DNA of 64,000 nt from an uncultured Bacteroidales bacterium (GCA_900318835.1 ONLW01000003.1:62001-126000); one strand, 5' to 3'; shown: positions 18,955 to 30,187, numbered from the stretch's first letter. Program-made: numbers and translations. The notes: a model not told the origin generated them from the sequence alone.

Positions 18955-19320
18955 TTATTCTTTGACGCGGATTTTCTTCTCCTTGATACGGGCCTTCTTA
19001 CCGGTGAGGTCACGCAGATAGAAGATGCGGGCGCGGCGCACAGCACCGTGCTTGTTGACGTCGATCTGCTCGATGAAAGGACTGGCGAAGGGGAAGATAC
19101 GCTCCACTCCGACGCCATTGGTAACCTTGCGGACAGTAAAGGTTTCAGTAGCTCCGCTTCCACTGCGCTGCAGCACAACGCCCTGGAAGTTCTGGATTCT
19201 CTCTTTGTTTCCTTCCTTAATCTTGTAATGGACAGTGATGGTATCGCCAGCCTTGAACTCGGGGAACTCCTTGCGCTCCACCAGGTTCTCTACAAATTGC
19301 ATAATTTCAGTTTTTCCCAT
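18955..19320 (-). CDS. rplS: 50S ribosomal protein L19
   Basis: 121 residues with the L19 signatures [28 protein letters not shown] and [22 protein letters not shown]19 lies at the subunit interface. It is 29 bp downstream of rplT on the same strand, so it may extend the thrS-infC-rpmI-rplT block; in many bacteria it is instead linked to trmD. Confidence 0.97.
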   Translation of the reverse strand: MGKTEIMQFVENLVERKEFPEFKAGDTITVHYKIKEGNKERIQNFQGVVLQRSGSGATETFTVRKVTNGVGVERIFPFASPFIEQIDVNKHGAVRRARIFYLRDLTGKKARIKEKKIRVKE

Positions 19321-19349
19321 GACAAATAGACTTTTTATAGGTTAATAAA

Positions 19350-19694
19350 CTACTTTACCATCTTCACAACGGCGGCGAAAGCCTCGGGATTGTTCATAGC
19401 GAGGTCGGCCAGCACTTTGCGGTTAAGCTCGATGTTGCTCTTGTGAAGATTGCCCATAAAGACGGAGTACGAGATACCATTGATGCGGCAACCGGCATTG
19501 ATACGGTTGATCCACAACGAACGGAATTCGCGCTTCTTGTTCTTTCTGTCGCGGTAGGCGTAGGTCTGGCCTTTCTCCCACTTGTTCTTGGCGACGGTCC
19601 ATACGTTTTTACCTCTGCCCCAATAACCTTTGGTGCGGTTGAGGATTTTTTTTCTGCGTGCTCTCGAAGCAACGGCATTGACTGATCTTGGCAT
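19350..19694 (-). CDS. rplT: 50S ribosomal protein L20
   Basis: 114 residues: basic N-terminal tail ([29 protein letters not shown]) and globular part ([21 protein letters not shown]). L20 starts 50S assembly and in some bacteria represses the infC-rpmI-rplT mRNA. A 101-bp gap separates it from rpmI; I see no proven L20-binding mimic there. Confidence 0.97.
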   Translation of the reverse strand: MPRSVNAVASRARRKKILNRTKGYWGRGKNVWTVAKNKWEKGQTYAYRDRKNKKREFRSLWINRINAGCRINGISYSVFMGNLHKSNIELNRKVLADLAMNNPEAFAAVVKMVK

Positions 19695-19795
19695 AGATTT
19701 TTAATTGTTTTTTCATTTAGGCGGCAGCCCGGTGACAATCTGTACTAACCTGCTGCGCTTGTCTGCTCTAAATAATGGTTAATAACTCCTGAAAA

Positions 19796-19990
19796 TTAAG
19801 CAAGCAACATACGTTTGACGCGCTTCTCGTCGTCGCGGCTCACGAGGGCCGTATGGTCGAGGTTACGCTTCTGGGTCGTCTCCTTTTTGGTCAGGATATG
19901 ACTGTGATAAGCATGCTTGCGTTTGATTTTACCGGTGCCGGTGAAGGTGAAACGCTTCTTGGCAGCGGCCTTGGTCTTCATTGTAGGCAT
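19796..19990 (-). CDS. rpmI: 50S ribosomal protein L35
   Basis: 64 residues, very basic, with the L35 core [32 protein letters not shown] split over residues 4-35. It lies between infC and rplT in the conserved order infC-rpmI-rplT, 46 bp after infC. Confidence 0.96.
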   Translation of the reverse strand: MPTMKTKAAAKKRFTFTGTGKIKRKHAYHSHILTKKETTQKRNLDHTALVSRDDEKRVKRMLLA

Positions 19991-20036
19991 TACTTTACTG
20001 TTTTTTTAAGTTAGACTATATTTTGATATACTTGGT

Positions 20037-20609
20037 TTACTTCTTCGGAGCGATAATCATCAGCATCCTCTTACCCTCGAGGCGTGGCATCTGCTCAGGC
20101 TTGCCGTATTCCAGCAAGGCCTCGGCGAACTTCAGCAACTGCTGCTCACCCTGTTCTTTGTAGACAATGGAGCGACCGCGGAAGAAAACGTCGACCTTCA
20201 CCTTGTTACCTTCCTTGAGGAAACGGATGGCGTGGTTGAGCTTGAACTCGAAGTCGTGGTCGTCAGTCTGCGGACTCAGGCGAATCTCCTTAATGACAAT
20301 TTTCGTCGAGTTTGCCTTGCGTTCCTTCTCGCGCTTCTTCTGCTCGTAGAGGAACTTCTGGTACTCGATGATTTTGCACACTGGCGGGTTAGCCTGAGGC
20401 GAAATCATCACCAGGTCCAATCCCTGGTCATAGGCACGGCGCAAAGCCTCCTTGGTGTTCATGATGGTGGGCTCCATGCCGTCGCCAACCACACGCACCA
20501 TGGGCACGTCTATGCGCTCGTTGATGAGGTGGTCGGGCTCTTTGCGGACCGGGCCGCGGTTCCTATTGCCACCGGCAACAGGGAAGTTGGGTTTGAAAGG
20601 TGCTGCTAT
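20037..20609 (-). CDS. infC: Translation initiation factor IF-3, probable ATA start codon
   Basis: IF-3 binds the 30S subunit and proofreads start-codon choice. The first standard start codon is GTG at 20507, but that would cut the N-terminal domain: coding sequence continues upstream in frame for 34 codons and includes EPDHLINERID, equivalent to the conserved N-terminal RINERI motif. The only sensible start is ATA at 20609-20607, nine nt after an AGGAG that follows an in-frame TAG; this ribosome-binding site is unusually strong for this genome. Escherichia coli infC uses AUU, which makes IF-3 repress itself; ATA here suggests the same logic. The protein is 190 residues and ends MLMIIAPKK. 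Confidence 0.9.
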   Translation of the reverse strand: MAAPFKPNFPVAGGNRNRGPVRKEPDHLINERIDVPMVRVVGDGMEPTIMNTKEALRRAYDQGLDLVMISPQANPPVCKIIEYQKFLYEQKKREKERKANSTKIVIKEIRLSPQTDDHDFEFKLNHAIRFLKEGNKVKVDVFFRGRSIVYKEQGEQQLLKFAEALLEYGKPEQMPRLEGKRMLMIIAPKK

Positions 20610-20689
20610 AACTTTGTTCTCCTATTTTAAATTAGCAACTATTTAATTATCTTATCTTTATATTATTTCTCATCTATACAATCGAACTG

Positions 20690-20697
20690 CAAAAATA
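20690..20697 (-). promoter_or_regulatory. Internal promoter -7 element before infC
   Basis: Minus-strand TATTTTTG about 80 nt upstream of the infC start, in the 121-bp thrS-infC gap; it would allow infC-rpmI-rplT to be made without thrS. Confidence 0.55.
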
Positions 20698-20730
20698 CAA
20701 TTTTTTTTATATATAGACGAAAATATTTTT

Positions 20731-22674
20731 TTATTCCTTCGGCGAAAGGGCCTTGGTATCGATGTCCTCACGAATCTCGGCGATGAAGTCGGCGAGCTTG
20801 GCGGCACCCTTGTCGCCAGCCTTGCGGTTCCACACCGAAACGAGGCCTTCTTCCGTCTCTTTCTGACCCACAATGATGGCGTAGGGAATGCGCTGCAGGC
20901 GCAGGTCGCGCAGCTTGTAGCCAATCTTCTCGGCACGCTCATCGACCGACGAACGGACACCGGCCTTCACCAACTCTTTGTTGACGGCGTTGGCATAGTC
21001 CATGAACTTCTCCGAGATGGGCAACACGCGCACCTGCTCGGGGCTGAGCCAGGTGGGGAAGGCACCCTCGTATTTCTCTATCAGCCAGGCCAGCGTGCGC
21101 TCATAGCAGCCAAGGCTGGTGCGGTGGATGACGTTGGGGCGCACCTTGTTGCCGTTTTGGTCGATGTAGAACATGTCGTAACGCGGTGCCAGCAGGGCAT
21201 CCCACTGCACGGTAATCATGGTATCCTCTTTGCCATAGACGTTCTGGGCGTTGATATCGACCTTGGGACCGTAGAAGGCAGCCTCATCGTCGTCCTCGAC
21301 GAAAGGTATCTCAAGTTCGTTGAGAATGTCGCGGATATGCTGCTGACTCTGTTCCCATTCCTCGGCGGTGCCTATGTACTTCTTGGTGTTGTTGGGATCC
21401 CATTTCGACAGGTGGTAGGTCACATCGTCCTGCAGACCGAGGGTCGTCAGGCAGTGTTTGGCCAAGGCGAGGCATTTCTTGAACTCCTCGACCATCTGGT
21501 CGGGGCGCACGATGAGGTGGCCTTCAGAGATGGTGAACTGGCGCACACGCGTCAAGCCGTGCATCTCGCCACTATCCTCGTTGCGGAAGAGCGTCGAGGT
21601 CTCGCTGTAGCGCTTGGGCAGGTCGCGGTACGATTTGGGGCTGGACTTGTAGACGAAATACTGGAACGGGCAGGTCATGGGGCGCAGGGCCATCACTTCG
21701 GGATCCTCAACGTCACCGATGACGAACATACCGTCACGGTAATGCTGCCAGTGGCCGGAAATCTCGTAGAGATCCTTCTTGGCCATGAGCGGCGTCTTGG
21801 TGCGGATGTAGCCCCACTCATTGTCCTCGAGATCCTCAATCCAGCGCTGCAATGTCTGCACAATCTTGGCGCCCTTGGGAAGCAGCAGCGGCAGACCCTG
21901 TCCGATGACGTCGACGGTGGTGAAGAGTTCCAGTTCGCGGCCCAGCTTGTTGTGGTCGCGGTTCTTGATGTTCTCCAGATACTCCATGTGAGCCTCAAGG
22001 TCCTCTTTGCTGAAGAAGGCCACACCGAAAATACGGGTCAGCGACTTGCCGTTGCGGTCGCCGCGCCAGTAGGTGTTCGAGTTGGCGATGAGCTTGAAGC
22101 CCTTGATAAGGCGGGTATTGAGCAGGTGCGGCCCCGAGCAGAGGTCGACAAAGTCGTCCTGGCTGTAGATGGTGATGCGAGCGTCGGGGGCGATGGCGTC
22201 GAGAAGTTCAAGCTTGTAGGGTTCCTGCTTCTCTTCGAAAATCTTGCGGGCCTCGTCGCGCGACACAATCTTGCGCTCCAGGCGGGTGGCTTTCTTAATG
22301 ATGGACTTCATCTCCTTCTCGATGGCGTCGAGGTCCTCGCGGTTGAAGGGGCGGAAGTCGAAGTCGTAGAAGAAGCCCTTGTCGGTGGCGGGGCCGATGG
22401 TAATCTTTGCCTCGGGGAAGAGGTGCTTCACGGCCTCGGCCATGATATGGGCGGTGGTATGACGGAGGACTGCCAACGATTCGGGAGCGGTCTTGTCAAG
22501 GAGCTCGATTTCACAATCCTCAGACACAATGTCTCTTAAATCAACAACCTTGCCGTCAATCTTGGCAGCACAGAAATTGTTCAGTTCTTCGGGCTTCACC
22601 TGCAGAATCAAATCGATTATCGAGCAGGGCTCAGCCGCCTGAACATCGCCTAACTGTTTAATGTTCACGTTCAT
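20731..22674 (-). CDS. thrS: Threonyl-tRNA synthetase
   Basis: ThrS charges tRNA-Thr. The 647-residue protein shows the N-terminal TGS domain (about 1-65), the editing domain with HTTAHIMAEAV, YSQDDFVDLCSGPH and SNTYWRGD, the class II catalytic core (motif 2 region RLFRNEDSGEMHGL-type, zinc ligands Cys in RPMTCPFQY and two His) and the anticodon-binding domain (VRVLPISEKFMDYA to the end). It heads the thrS-infC-rpmI-rplT cluster found across bacteria. Confidence 0.97.
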   Translation of the reverse strand: MNVNIKQLGDVQAAEPCSIIDLILQVKPEELNNFCAAKIDGKVVDLRDIVSEDCEIELLDKTAPESLAVLRHTTAHIMAEAVKHLFPEAKITIGPATDKGFFYDFDFRPFNREDLDAIEKEMKSIIKKATRLERKIVSRDEARKIFEEKQEPYKLELLDAIAPDARITIYSQDDFVDLCSGPHLLNTRLIKGFKLIANSNTYWRGDRNGKSLTRIFGVAFFSKEDLEAHMEYLENIKNRDHNKLGRELELFTTVDVIGQGLPLLLPKGAKIVQTLQRWIEDLEDNEWGYIRTKTPLMAKKDLYEISGHWQHYRDGMFVIGDVEDPEVMALRPMTCPFQYFVYKSSPKSYRDLPKRYSETSTLFRNEDSGEMHGLTRVRQFTISEGHLIVRPDQMVEEFKKCLALAKHCLTTLGLQDDVTYHLSKWDPNNTKKYIGTAEEWEQSQQHIRDILNELEIPFVEDDDEAAFYGPKVDINAQNVYGKEDTMITVQWDALLAPRYDMFYIDQNGNKVRPNVIHRTSLGCYERTLAWLIEKYEGAFPTWLSPEQVRVLPISEKFMDYANAVNKELVKAGVRSSVDERAEKIGYKLRDLRLQRIPYAIIVGQKETEEGLVSVWNRKAGDKGAAKLADFIAEIREDIDTKALSPKE

Positions 22675-22714
22675 ATATCCAAACTTTTTTATTTATTCAT
22701 ACTTTTCGAATCTG

Positions 22715-22722
22715 CAAAAATA
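22715..22722 (-). promoter_or_regulatory. -7 element for thrS
   Basis: Minus-strand TATTTTTG followed by C, about 40 nt before the thrS start. Confidence 0.6.
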
Positions 22723-22796
22723 CAATTTTTTTTATAAATAGAAGGGATTTAATTATTTTTAACAATAATATTAAAGTCTAATATATAAAAAAAAGA

Positions 22797-22804
22797 TATC
22801 TTTG
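22797..22804 (+). promoter_or_regulatory. -7 element for the M23-like/S41 gene
   Basis: TATCTTTG followed by C, about 27 nt before the ATG at 22832. Confidence 0.65.
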
Positions 22805-22831
22805 CATCCGAAATTAAACACTGTACACATT

Positions 22832-24982
22832 ATGTTTTTACATCGAGCAATGTTGGTTGCCCTACTGCTGGCGCCAACGAGTGCATTCGCACAGACATGG
22901 CAGTGGCCCATGGCGGGCCACAAGGCAGGCGATAACATCATCAGCCCGCCCAATTCCCATATCGGGAAAGAATTCAACTGCTGCGACCTCCTTATCGGAG
23001 GCCGGGAAGGTGACGCGGTGCTCAGTCCTGTCGACGGCACCATCATCAATGTCGGCCTCGACTATCGTCCCACCCTGCAGAGCTCCATAGGCTACCACAC
23101 CGACCCACGGCAAACCTGGGACGAGAACCTCCGGCAGATAAAGCCTTCCGACAGAATCTCCCTCCAGTATTTGTCGGGCTATGTGACCCTCCGCATCGCC
23201 GACGGGCGGCATGTCTCCATCAGCGGATTACGTGGGAACTACCGCATCCGCGAAGGCCAGAAGATAGCGGCAGGCGACACCCTGGGGCGGCTGGCCTGGT
23301 CGTACCGGGGCATTCCCAAGCCATCGCTGCTCGTCAGCGTCTCCTTGCCCAGCACCGTGTCCGACGACCCGCTGTCGCCCTTCGGGCTGAAAAGCAGGTT
23401 CCACCTCAACATCGTGGAGCGAGAAGACCCCGTCCCCGTGGAGAAAATGCGCGAGGACCTGACGGTGCTGGAGCAGGCAGTGCTGGAGCTCTACCCCTCG
23501 CTGAACGACCGGATGAGCGACAAAGCCTTCCACGACACGATGGAAGCCCTGCGCCAGTCGGTAACGAAGCCATTGCCGCGCCTTATGCTCGAACCCCTCT
23601 TCCGCTTCCGGAACCTCCTCCACGACAGCCACCTGGACCTGTTGCCCGACAAGTTTGACGTAAAGATGGCCGACCTCTACAGTCCGGTGCTGTTCTACCT
23701 GTGGTGCGACGACACGATGCGGGTGCTGATGACCAGCGACGGATACGAAAAATATGAGAAATACCTGGGGCGCGTGGTGAAAAGCATCGACGGCATGCCG
23801 GCACGCGACTATGCCCGTCAGGCCCACCAATACATAGGTCTTTACGACCTCGATGTGAAGAGCCACCTGGAAGAGGAAAATGTGATGCTGAGTTTCCGCT
23901 CAACGCTCATCAACTCCAATGCCACCGCCAAAAGCAAGAGCCATATCGTTTTTGCCGATGGCGAAGAAATCGACATCCCCTTCGGGAAGATTCCAGTCCT
24001 GTTCCATTCCGCCGGCACGCCCGCTGGCAAGATACGCCAATGGTCATGTATCAACTGGATGGAAACCCCCGACAGCACCTACGCCACACGCCAACTCAAC
24101 GACTCCACGGCCTACCTCTCCATCCGCACCTTCAACATCGGCGACATGCAGCTGGAACAGATCCTCGATTGGATAGGCCAGTGCAAGTCGGCCAACATGA
24201 TTGTCGACCTGCGCAACAACGCCGGCGGCGAGCCCGAGGTGCTGAACCGCCTGCTGGCATGCTTCGCCCAACAGCCGCTGAACCGCCAGCGCGGCGGCCA
24301 CCTCTTCGTGAAAAAGCAGGGAACCTTCGAAACCCTGCGCTATAGCGAGAACCACACGAAGGACGAGACGCTGTTCACCGACTATGTACAGCAGGAAGGC
24401 AAGCCGGGCTACTACTGCTTCGACTCCACAAAGGCAAGCCTTTGCATCATGCCCGACAGCAACCACCAGTACACCGGACGGGTATATGTGCTCACCAACG
24501 GCAACTCGATGTCGTGCGCCACCATCTTCCCCTCCGTGCTGGTACGCAACCGGCGCGGCGTCAGCGTGGGCCGCGAAACCGGCTCGGCCTACCATTACAT
24601 CACGGCCATGGAAAATGCATTCATCTGCCTGCCCAACACGCTGCGCACCATCGAGATACCCATGGTCAAGGTGGTTTTCGACACCACGGTTTGCGCCCGC
24701 ACCCCCTGGGGCCGCGGACTGCTGCCCGACTATGAGCTTCCGCTCACCTACAACGAAATCACCATGGGCGCCGACGGCGAGACCGACGTGATGCTCGAAT
24801 ACGCCCTGCAGCTGATAGCCGACAGCAAATACCTCAGCGACGAGGATCCCTTCGCCAAGGTCGATGCCCCGCAGGAGAAGGGAAGCCTGTGGATATGGGT
24901 CGTAGTGACCCTCGGCGTCATCGCCAGCGGCGGAATCATTGTACACCGCCGCATAAACGCGTTGCATTCCCGCCTCTCATAG
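22832..24982 (+). CDS. Secreted fusion of a degenerate M23-like domain and an S41 peptidase
   Basis: 716 residues. A signal peptide (LVALLLAPTSAFAQ) is followed by a lysostaphin/LytM-like beta fold (about 22-190): DAVLSPVDGTIINVG, VTLRIADGRHVSISG, REGQKIAAGDTLGRL align in order with M23 domains, but the zinc residues (HxGxD and HxH) are not conserved, so it is probably inactive. The C-terminal half is an S41-type (C-terminal-processing/tricorn-like) domain with VVKSIDGMPARDYA, a DLRNNAGG motif and nucleophile Ser in LTNGNSMSCA. A final membrane helix (WIWVVVTLGVIASGGIIV) is followed by a short basic tail. I start at 22832 because an upstream alternative start at 22802 is in the promoter. Confidence 0.8.
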   Translation: MFLHRAMLVALLLAPTSAFAQTWQWPMAGHKAGDNIISPPNSHIGKEFNCCDLLIGGREGDAVLSPVDGTIINVGLDYRPTLQSSIGYHTDPRQTWDENLRQIKPSDRISLQYLSGYVTLRIADGRHVSISGLRGNYRIREGQKIAAGDTLGRLAWSYRGIPKPSLLVSVSLPSTVSDDPLSPFGLKSRFHLNIVEREDPVPVEKMREDLTVLEQAVLELYPSLNDRMSDKAFHDTMEALRQSVTKPLPRLMLEPLFRFRNLLHDSHLDLLPDKFDVKMADLYSPVLFYLWCDDTMRVLMTSDGYEKYEKYLGRVVKSIDGMPARDYARQAHQYIGLYDLDVKSHLEEENVMLSFRSTLINSNATAKSKSHIVFADGEEIDIPFGKIPVLFHSAGTPAGKIRQWSCINWMETPDSTYATRQLNDSTAYLSIRTFNIGDMQLEQILDWIGQCKSANMIVDLRNNAGGEPEVLNRLLACFAQQPLNRQRGGHLFVKKQGTFETLRYSENHTKDETLFTDYVQQEGKPGYYCFDSTKASLCIMPDSNHQYTGRVYVLTNGNSMSCATIFPSVLVRNRRGVSVGRETGSAYHYITAMENAFICLPNTLRTIEIPMVKVVFDTTVCARTPWGRGLLPDYELPLTYNEITMGADGETDVMLEYALQLIADSKYLSDEDPFAKVDAPQEKGSLWIWVVVTLGVIASGGIIVHRRINALHSRLS

Positions 24983-25016
24983 CCGGGAGGCACCCCTCAA
25001 AAAAAGCGACATATAG

Positions 25017-25050
25017 CAGCCGTGGGCCCACCCCCACGGCTGTATTGTTT
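25017..25050 (+). terminator. Hairpin after the M23-like/S41 gene
   Basis: CAGCCGTGGG (25017-25026) and CCCACGGCTG (25033-25042) form a perfect 10-bp stem with a 6-nt loop; the T run after it is short. Confidence 0.7.
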
Positions 25051-25066
25051 CGTCCCTCCGCCCATT

Positions 25067-25125
25067 TTTATAACCACCTATAAACCAGCACCAACCAGTC
25101 GCCATCTCTTACTCTTCTCTTTCTT
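25067..25125 (-). repeat. 11-bp array with conserved tail, inverted (locus C)
   Basis: On the minus strand: AAGAAAGAGAA, GAGTAAGAGAT, then a tail GGCGACTGGTTGG with TTTATAGGTGG further on, aligning with the tails of loci A and D. Confidence 0.65.
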
Positions 25126-25252
25126 TTCGCTTTGTCTTCGCTATGTTAAAGTTTTGTTAAAAAAGAGAAAAGTACCGCGAAAACGGGGGTAGAGGCCTTA
25201 TATTATATAGGCACAAACTTTTTTCATCAATTAACCTTAAAATTTTTCAATT

Positions 25253-26056
25253 ATGGCAAAACAGGCAAATGGATACCTCGGAGGATTTATCGGGAAACTG
25301 GGACCGGCGGTGGGCTACCAGTGGAAGCATGTGTGGTGTCTCCGTTCACGGCCCCGCAGGGTCAACAATCCGCGCACCGAGGCGCAGCAGGAGCACCGTG
25401 CCATGTTCAAGGAAGAGGTGCGGCTGGCGGGCCGCATGCGATGGGGCGTCAACGTCGGATTCAAAGCCCTCAGCGACGAGTACGACATGACGGCACAGAA
25501 CCTCTTCGTCAAGGCCAACCAGCAGTGTTTCAGAACCGTTGAAGGACACTTCACAGTGGATTACACCCATCTCAGCATCAGCGACGGGCCTGTGGCACCG
25601 GTGGAGATTACGGCATGGAATGTCGACGGGGACAACGTGCTAAGTGTCAACTTCGAGAAGAACCCGTTGCACCTCTCATGCAGCCAGCACGACAACGTGT
25701 ATGTCTACGTGTGGTGTCCCGAAGTGGAAAAGGGCTACCTGGCCAACCCCGTCTACCGCAGGGCGAAGAGCATGAGCACTTTGCTACCGCAGCTGATGGC
25801 CGACAAAGAAATCCACGTCTACGCCTTCGTGCAGGACGAGAAAGGCCACTGCTCGCCAACAGCCTACGGAGAACCGGCCGAAACAGCCGAAGCCACGGAA
25901 GGACGGGGCATGAGCCCACAGTCAGCCAATACTGCGCAACTTGAGCCACAAAGGGGCGACACAGGTATTACCGAGAGAGCATCTTCCCTGCGGGATTCTA
26001 CCATAGCCCCGTCTTCCCTAGGCATGGGGAAACAAAAAAAAGTTTTCCAGTATTAA
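25253..26056 (+). CDS. DUF6266 family protein with an atypical C-terminal tail
   Basis: 267 residues. The N-terminal pattern (MAKQANGYLGGFIGKLGPAVGYQWK, then RSRPR, NPRTEAQQEHRAMF) matches DUF6266, a Bacteroidota family of unknown function that usually ends near 200-215 residues. The fold is predicted beta-rich (HDNVYVYVWCPEVEKGYL, EIHVYAFVQDEKG). No signal peptide is seen. The last ~55 residues (after AETAEATEGRG) are Ser/Gln/Thr-rich and look unlike the rest; their DNA contains short GC-rich inverted stretches resembling intergenic repeats, suggesting that repeat sequence was read into the frame. It is followed by the mutB promoter. Confidence 0.7.
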   Translation: MAKQANGYLGGFIGKLGPAVGYQWKHVWCLRSRPRRVNNPRTEAQQEHRAMFKEEVRLAGRMRWGVNVGFKALSDEYDMTAQNLFVKANQQCFRTVEGHFTVDYTHLSISDGPVAPVEITAWNVDGDNVLSVNFEKNPLHLSCSQHDNVYVYVWCPEVEKGYLANPVYRRAKSMSTLLPQLMADKEIHVYAFVQDEKGHCSPTAYGEPAETAEATEGRGMSPQSANTAQLEPQRGDTGITERASSLRDSTIAPSSLGMGKQKKVFQY

Positions 26057-26066
26057 ATTTATTTAT

Positions 26067-26074
26067 TATATTTG
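26067..26074 (+). promoter_or_regulatory. -7 element for methylmalonyl-CoA mutase gene
   Basis: TATATTTG followed by C, 43 nt before the ATG at 26117. Confidence 0.6.
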
Positions 26075-26116
26075 CACTTTAATGTTAATGATTGAACAAA
26101 CAATAAACGATTGATA

Positions 26117-28288
<2,172 letters not shown>

Positions 28289-28294
28289 TAGTCA

Positions 28295-29269
28295 ATGAAA
28301 AAAATACTCATAATTGCAATGCTCCTCGCCGCCACCACGGCGAGGGCATTCGATTTTATGGCCCAGACCTCAGCCGGGCAATGGCTCTATTACACCGTCA
28401 TCGGGGAAGACACTGTCAAATTAGTCAATCCCAACTGGGACAGCCATGTCCAGCCTTCGGGCGTGCTACAGATTCCCGCCATGGTCACCAGCAACAACAT
28501 CAACTACCATGTGACGGCCATCGACGAGAATGCTTTCCGCAGCTGTAGCGAACTCACATTGGTAATTATTCCTGAAGGCATCACTTCCATCGGCCGCATG
28601 GCCTTCGCCTACTGCACGGCACTCGACAGCATCGTGTTGCCGTCGACACTCACCTATATCGGCTCCATGGCCTTCACGAGTACCGCCTTCTTCTCTGGCG
28701 ACCACCTCACTGCCGAGGGGTTGCTCATCGCCGGAGACTACCTGATAGGAGCACGGACAAACCTCACGGGCATCGTAACGGTGCCTGAAGGCATCCAGGG
28801 ACTGGGAAACATGGCCTTTTATGCCTGCGGAAACTTGGACCGTGTCATTTTGCCTTCGGGACTGCGCTTCATCGGCGAGAACGCCTTCCAGGACTGCCTG
28901 AACCTCGACACCCTGGAACTTCGCGAAGCCACCCCTCCCTCGTTGGCAAGCAACGCCTTCACCCATGCAGAGAACACCGTCATCCTTGTTCCCTGCAACA
29001 ACGCAGAGGCCTATCTGGATAAAGAAAACTGGAGCGACCTGATCATTGTGGAGCACTGTCCTGCAGACATTCCGCAACCCGGTGACAACAAACTTGCCGT
29101 GACCATTACAGACGGTGGCATCATAATTAATGGCAACAGCGCGTTCACCGTCAGCGACATCATGGGTCGCCAGATTGCAGAGTGCAACGGAGGATTTGTA
29201 GCACTGCCAAAACACGGCATCTACTTTGTCAGTACCCCTGGCATGAAATCGGCCAAGGTAGTTTACTGA
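28295..29269 (+). CDS. BspA-like leucine-rich-repeat protein with T9SS-type tail
   Basis: 324 residues: signal peptide (MKKILIIAMLLAATTARA), then LRR_5/BspA repeats of about 23 residues (e.g. ITSIGRMAFAYCTALDSIVL, LTYIGSMAF, LRFIGENAFQDCLNLDTLEL), and a C-terminal ~60 residues (FTVSDIMGRQIAECNGG ... HGIYFVSTPG ... AKVVY) of the type A T9SS sorting-domain form. BspA proteins are surface adhesins. The gene starts 6 bp after mutB and is likely co-transcribed with it, though no functional link is evident. It overlaps the convergent LysE gene by 7 bp. Confidence 0.85.
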   Translation: MKKILIIAMLLAATTARAFDFMAQTSAGQWLYYTVIGEDTVKLVNPNWDSHVQPSGVLQIPAMVTSNNINYHVTAIDENAFRSCSELTLVIIPEGITSIGRMAFAYCTALDSIVLPSTLTYIGSMAFTSTAFFSGDHLTAEGLLIAGDYLIGARTNLTGIVTVPEGIQGLGNMAFYACGNLDRVILPSGLRFIGENAFQDCLNLDTLELREATPPSLASNAFTHAENTVILVPCNNAEAYLDKENWSDLIIVEHCPADIPQPGDNKLAVTITDGGIIINGNSAFTVSDIMGRQIAECNGGFVALPKHGIYFVSTPGMKSAKVVY

Positions 29270-30078
29270 ACATTCAAAGAATCACATAAAGAATCGACAG
29301 CGAGGGTGTCCATCAAGGAATCGGCATCCCCCATTAGTGTGTCGCACGATTTCGCAGCGGTATCACGCTTCACCATGTTATGAACCTTCTGCACCAGCCC
29401 AGTCTTCTGCATATTGGGCTCATTCGATACATGGCCCGTCTGATAGCGAATCATGGAGATGACCAGATAAAGTGAGAAGGCGATGAGGATGACGCCGGTA
29501 ATCTTGTTGAATACATTCATGATGCGAGCAGTGAACCAATGCTGCAACATGGCAGCAAGACGACACTTGAGTACATCGGTGCCAAAGACCGCCAGCAACA
29601 TACCGACAAAGAAGAAGTAGCGGTCGCGCGGCGCAAGGTTCATTTCCGCCGAAAGGAAAGTGATGATAGAAACCCAGTAGAGCCAGATGAGGGGATTGAG
29701 AATATTAAGCAAAAAGCCCTTGAGCATAAGCTGCCAACGATGGGTAACTTCTGTGGTACTGAACTTGAGACGTCCCTCTCCGCTACCAGCCGATTTCACC
29801 TTACTGCGATAGGTCAGCACACCAAAGATTGCGGTGGCGGCACCACCGATAATGGAGACATAGACATTGTGCAGAAGGGCGTTCAAATCGAGATTTGAAA
29901 GGACCGTAAGCATCAAAAGAACGATAATGACATCGCTCAAACTGACGCCTGCAGCAAAGGATATAGCCTTACGGAAACCATGATGTATACTATTCTGAAT
30001 CAATGAGAAAAAAGCAGGGCCGAGGCTGAAGAACAGCGACAGCAGAATGCCACAGATTATACCAACGACAAGCTCCAT
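29263..30078 (-). CDS. LysE/RhtB-family exporter
   Basis: 271 residues with six hydrophobic segments (about 1-25, 40-65, 70-90, 115-140, 150-172, 188-208) and the family N-terminal pattern GPAFFSLIQNSIHHGFRKAISFAAGVSLSD. LysE-type proteins export amino acids or similar small solutes; the substrate is not deducible. The C-terminal ~55 residues are a hydrophilic Asp/Ser-rich extension (DTLMGDADSLMDTLAVDSLC) beyond the usual ~205-residue length. Promoter at 30098. Confidence 0.85.
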   Translation of the reverse strand: MELVVGIICGILLSLFFSLGPAFFSLIQNSIHHGFRKAISFAAGVSLSDVIIVLLMLTVLSNLDLNALLHNVYVSIIGGAATAIFGVLTYRSKVKSAGSGEGRLKFSTTEVTHRWQLMLKGFLLNILNPLIWLYWVSIITFLSAEMNLAPRDRYFFFVGMLLAVFGTDVLKCRLAAMLQHWFTARIMNVFNKITGVILIAFSLYLVISMIRYQTGHVSNEPNMQKTGLVQKVHNMVKRDTAAKSCDTLMGDADSLMDTLAVDSLCDSLNVQ

Positions 30079-30097
30079 TCAATTCAGAAATGATTTG

Positions 30098-30105
30098 CAA
30101 AGATA
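30098..30105 (-). promoter_or_regulatory. -7 element for the LysE gene
   Basis: Minus-strand TATCTTTG followed by C, 20 nt before the start codon. Confidence 0.6.
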
Positions 30106-30156
30106 CAACTTTTTTAGAACATGGGAAAAAAAATAACTTTTTCAACCAATGAGGAT

Positions 30157-30187
30157 TTTGTGCTATCAATTATTTTATGTATTTTTG
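30157..30187 (+). promoter_or_regulatory. Promoter of the HYC_CC_PP/TonB/HMA cluster
   Basis: TTTG 30157-30160, 19 nt, TATTTTTG 30180-30187. The ATG at 30197 is only 9 nt after the -7 element, so transcription would begin at or within a few bases of it. Confidence 0.7.

Noticed and set aside
20037-20507. infC starting at GTG 20507
   Set aside because: It would remove the conserved N-terminal domain although coding sequence clearly continues upstream.
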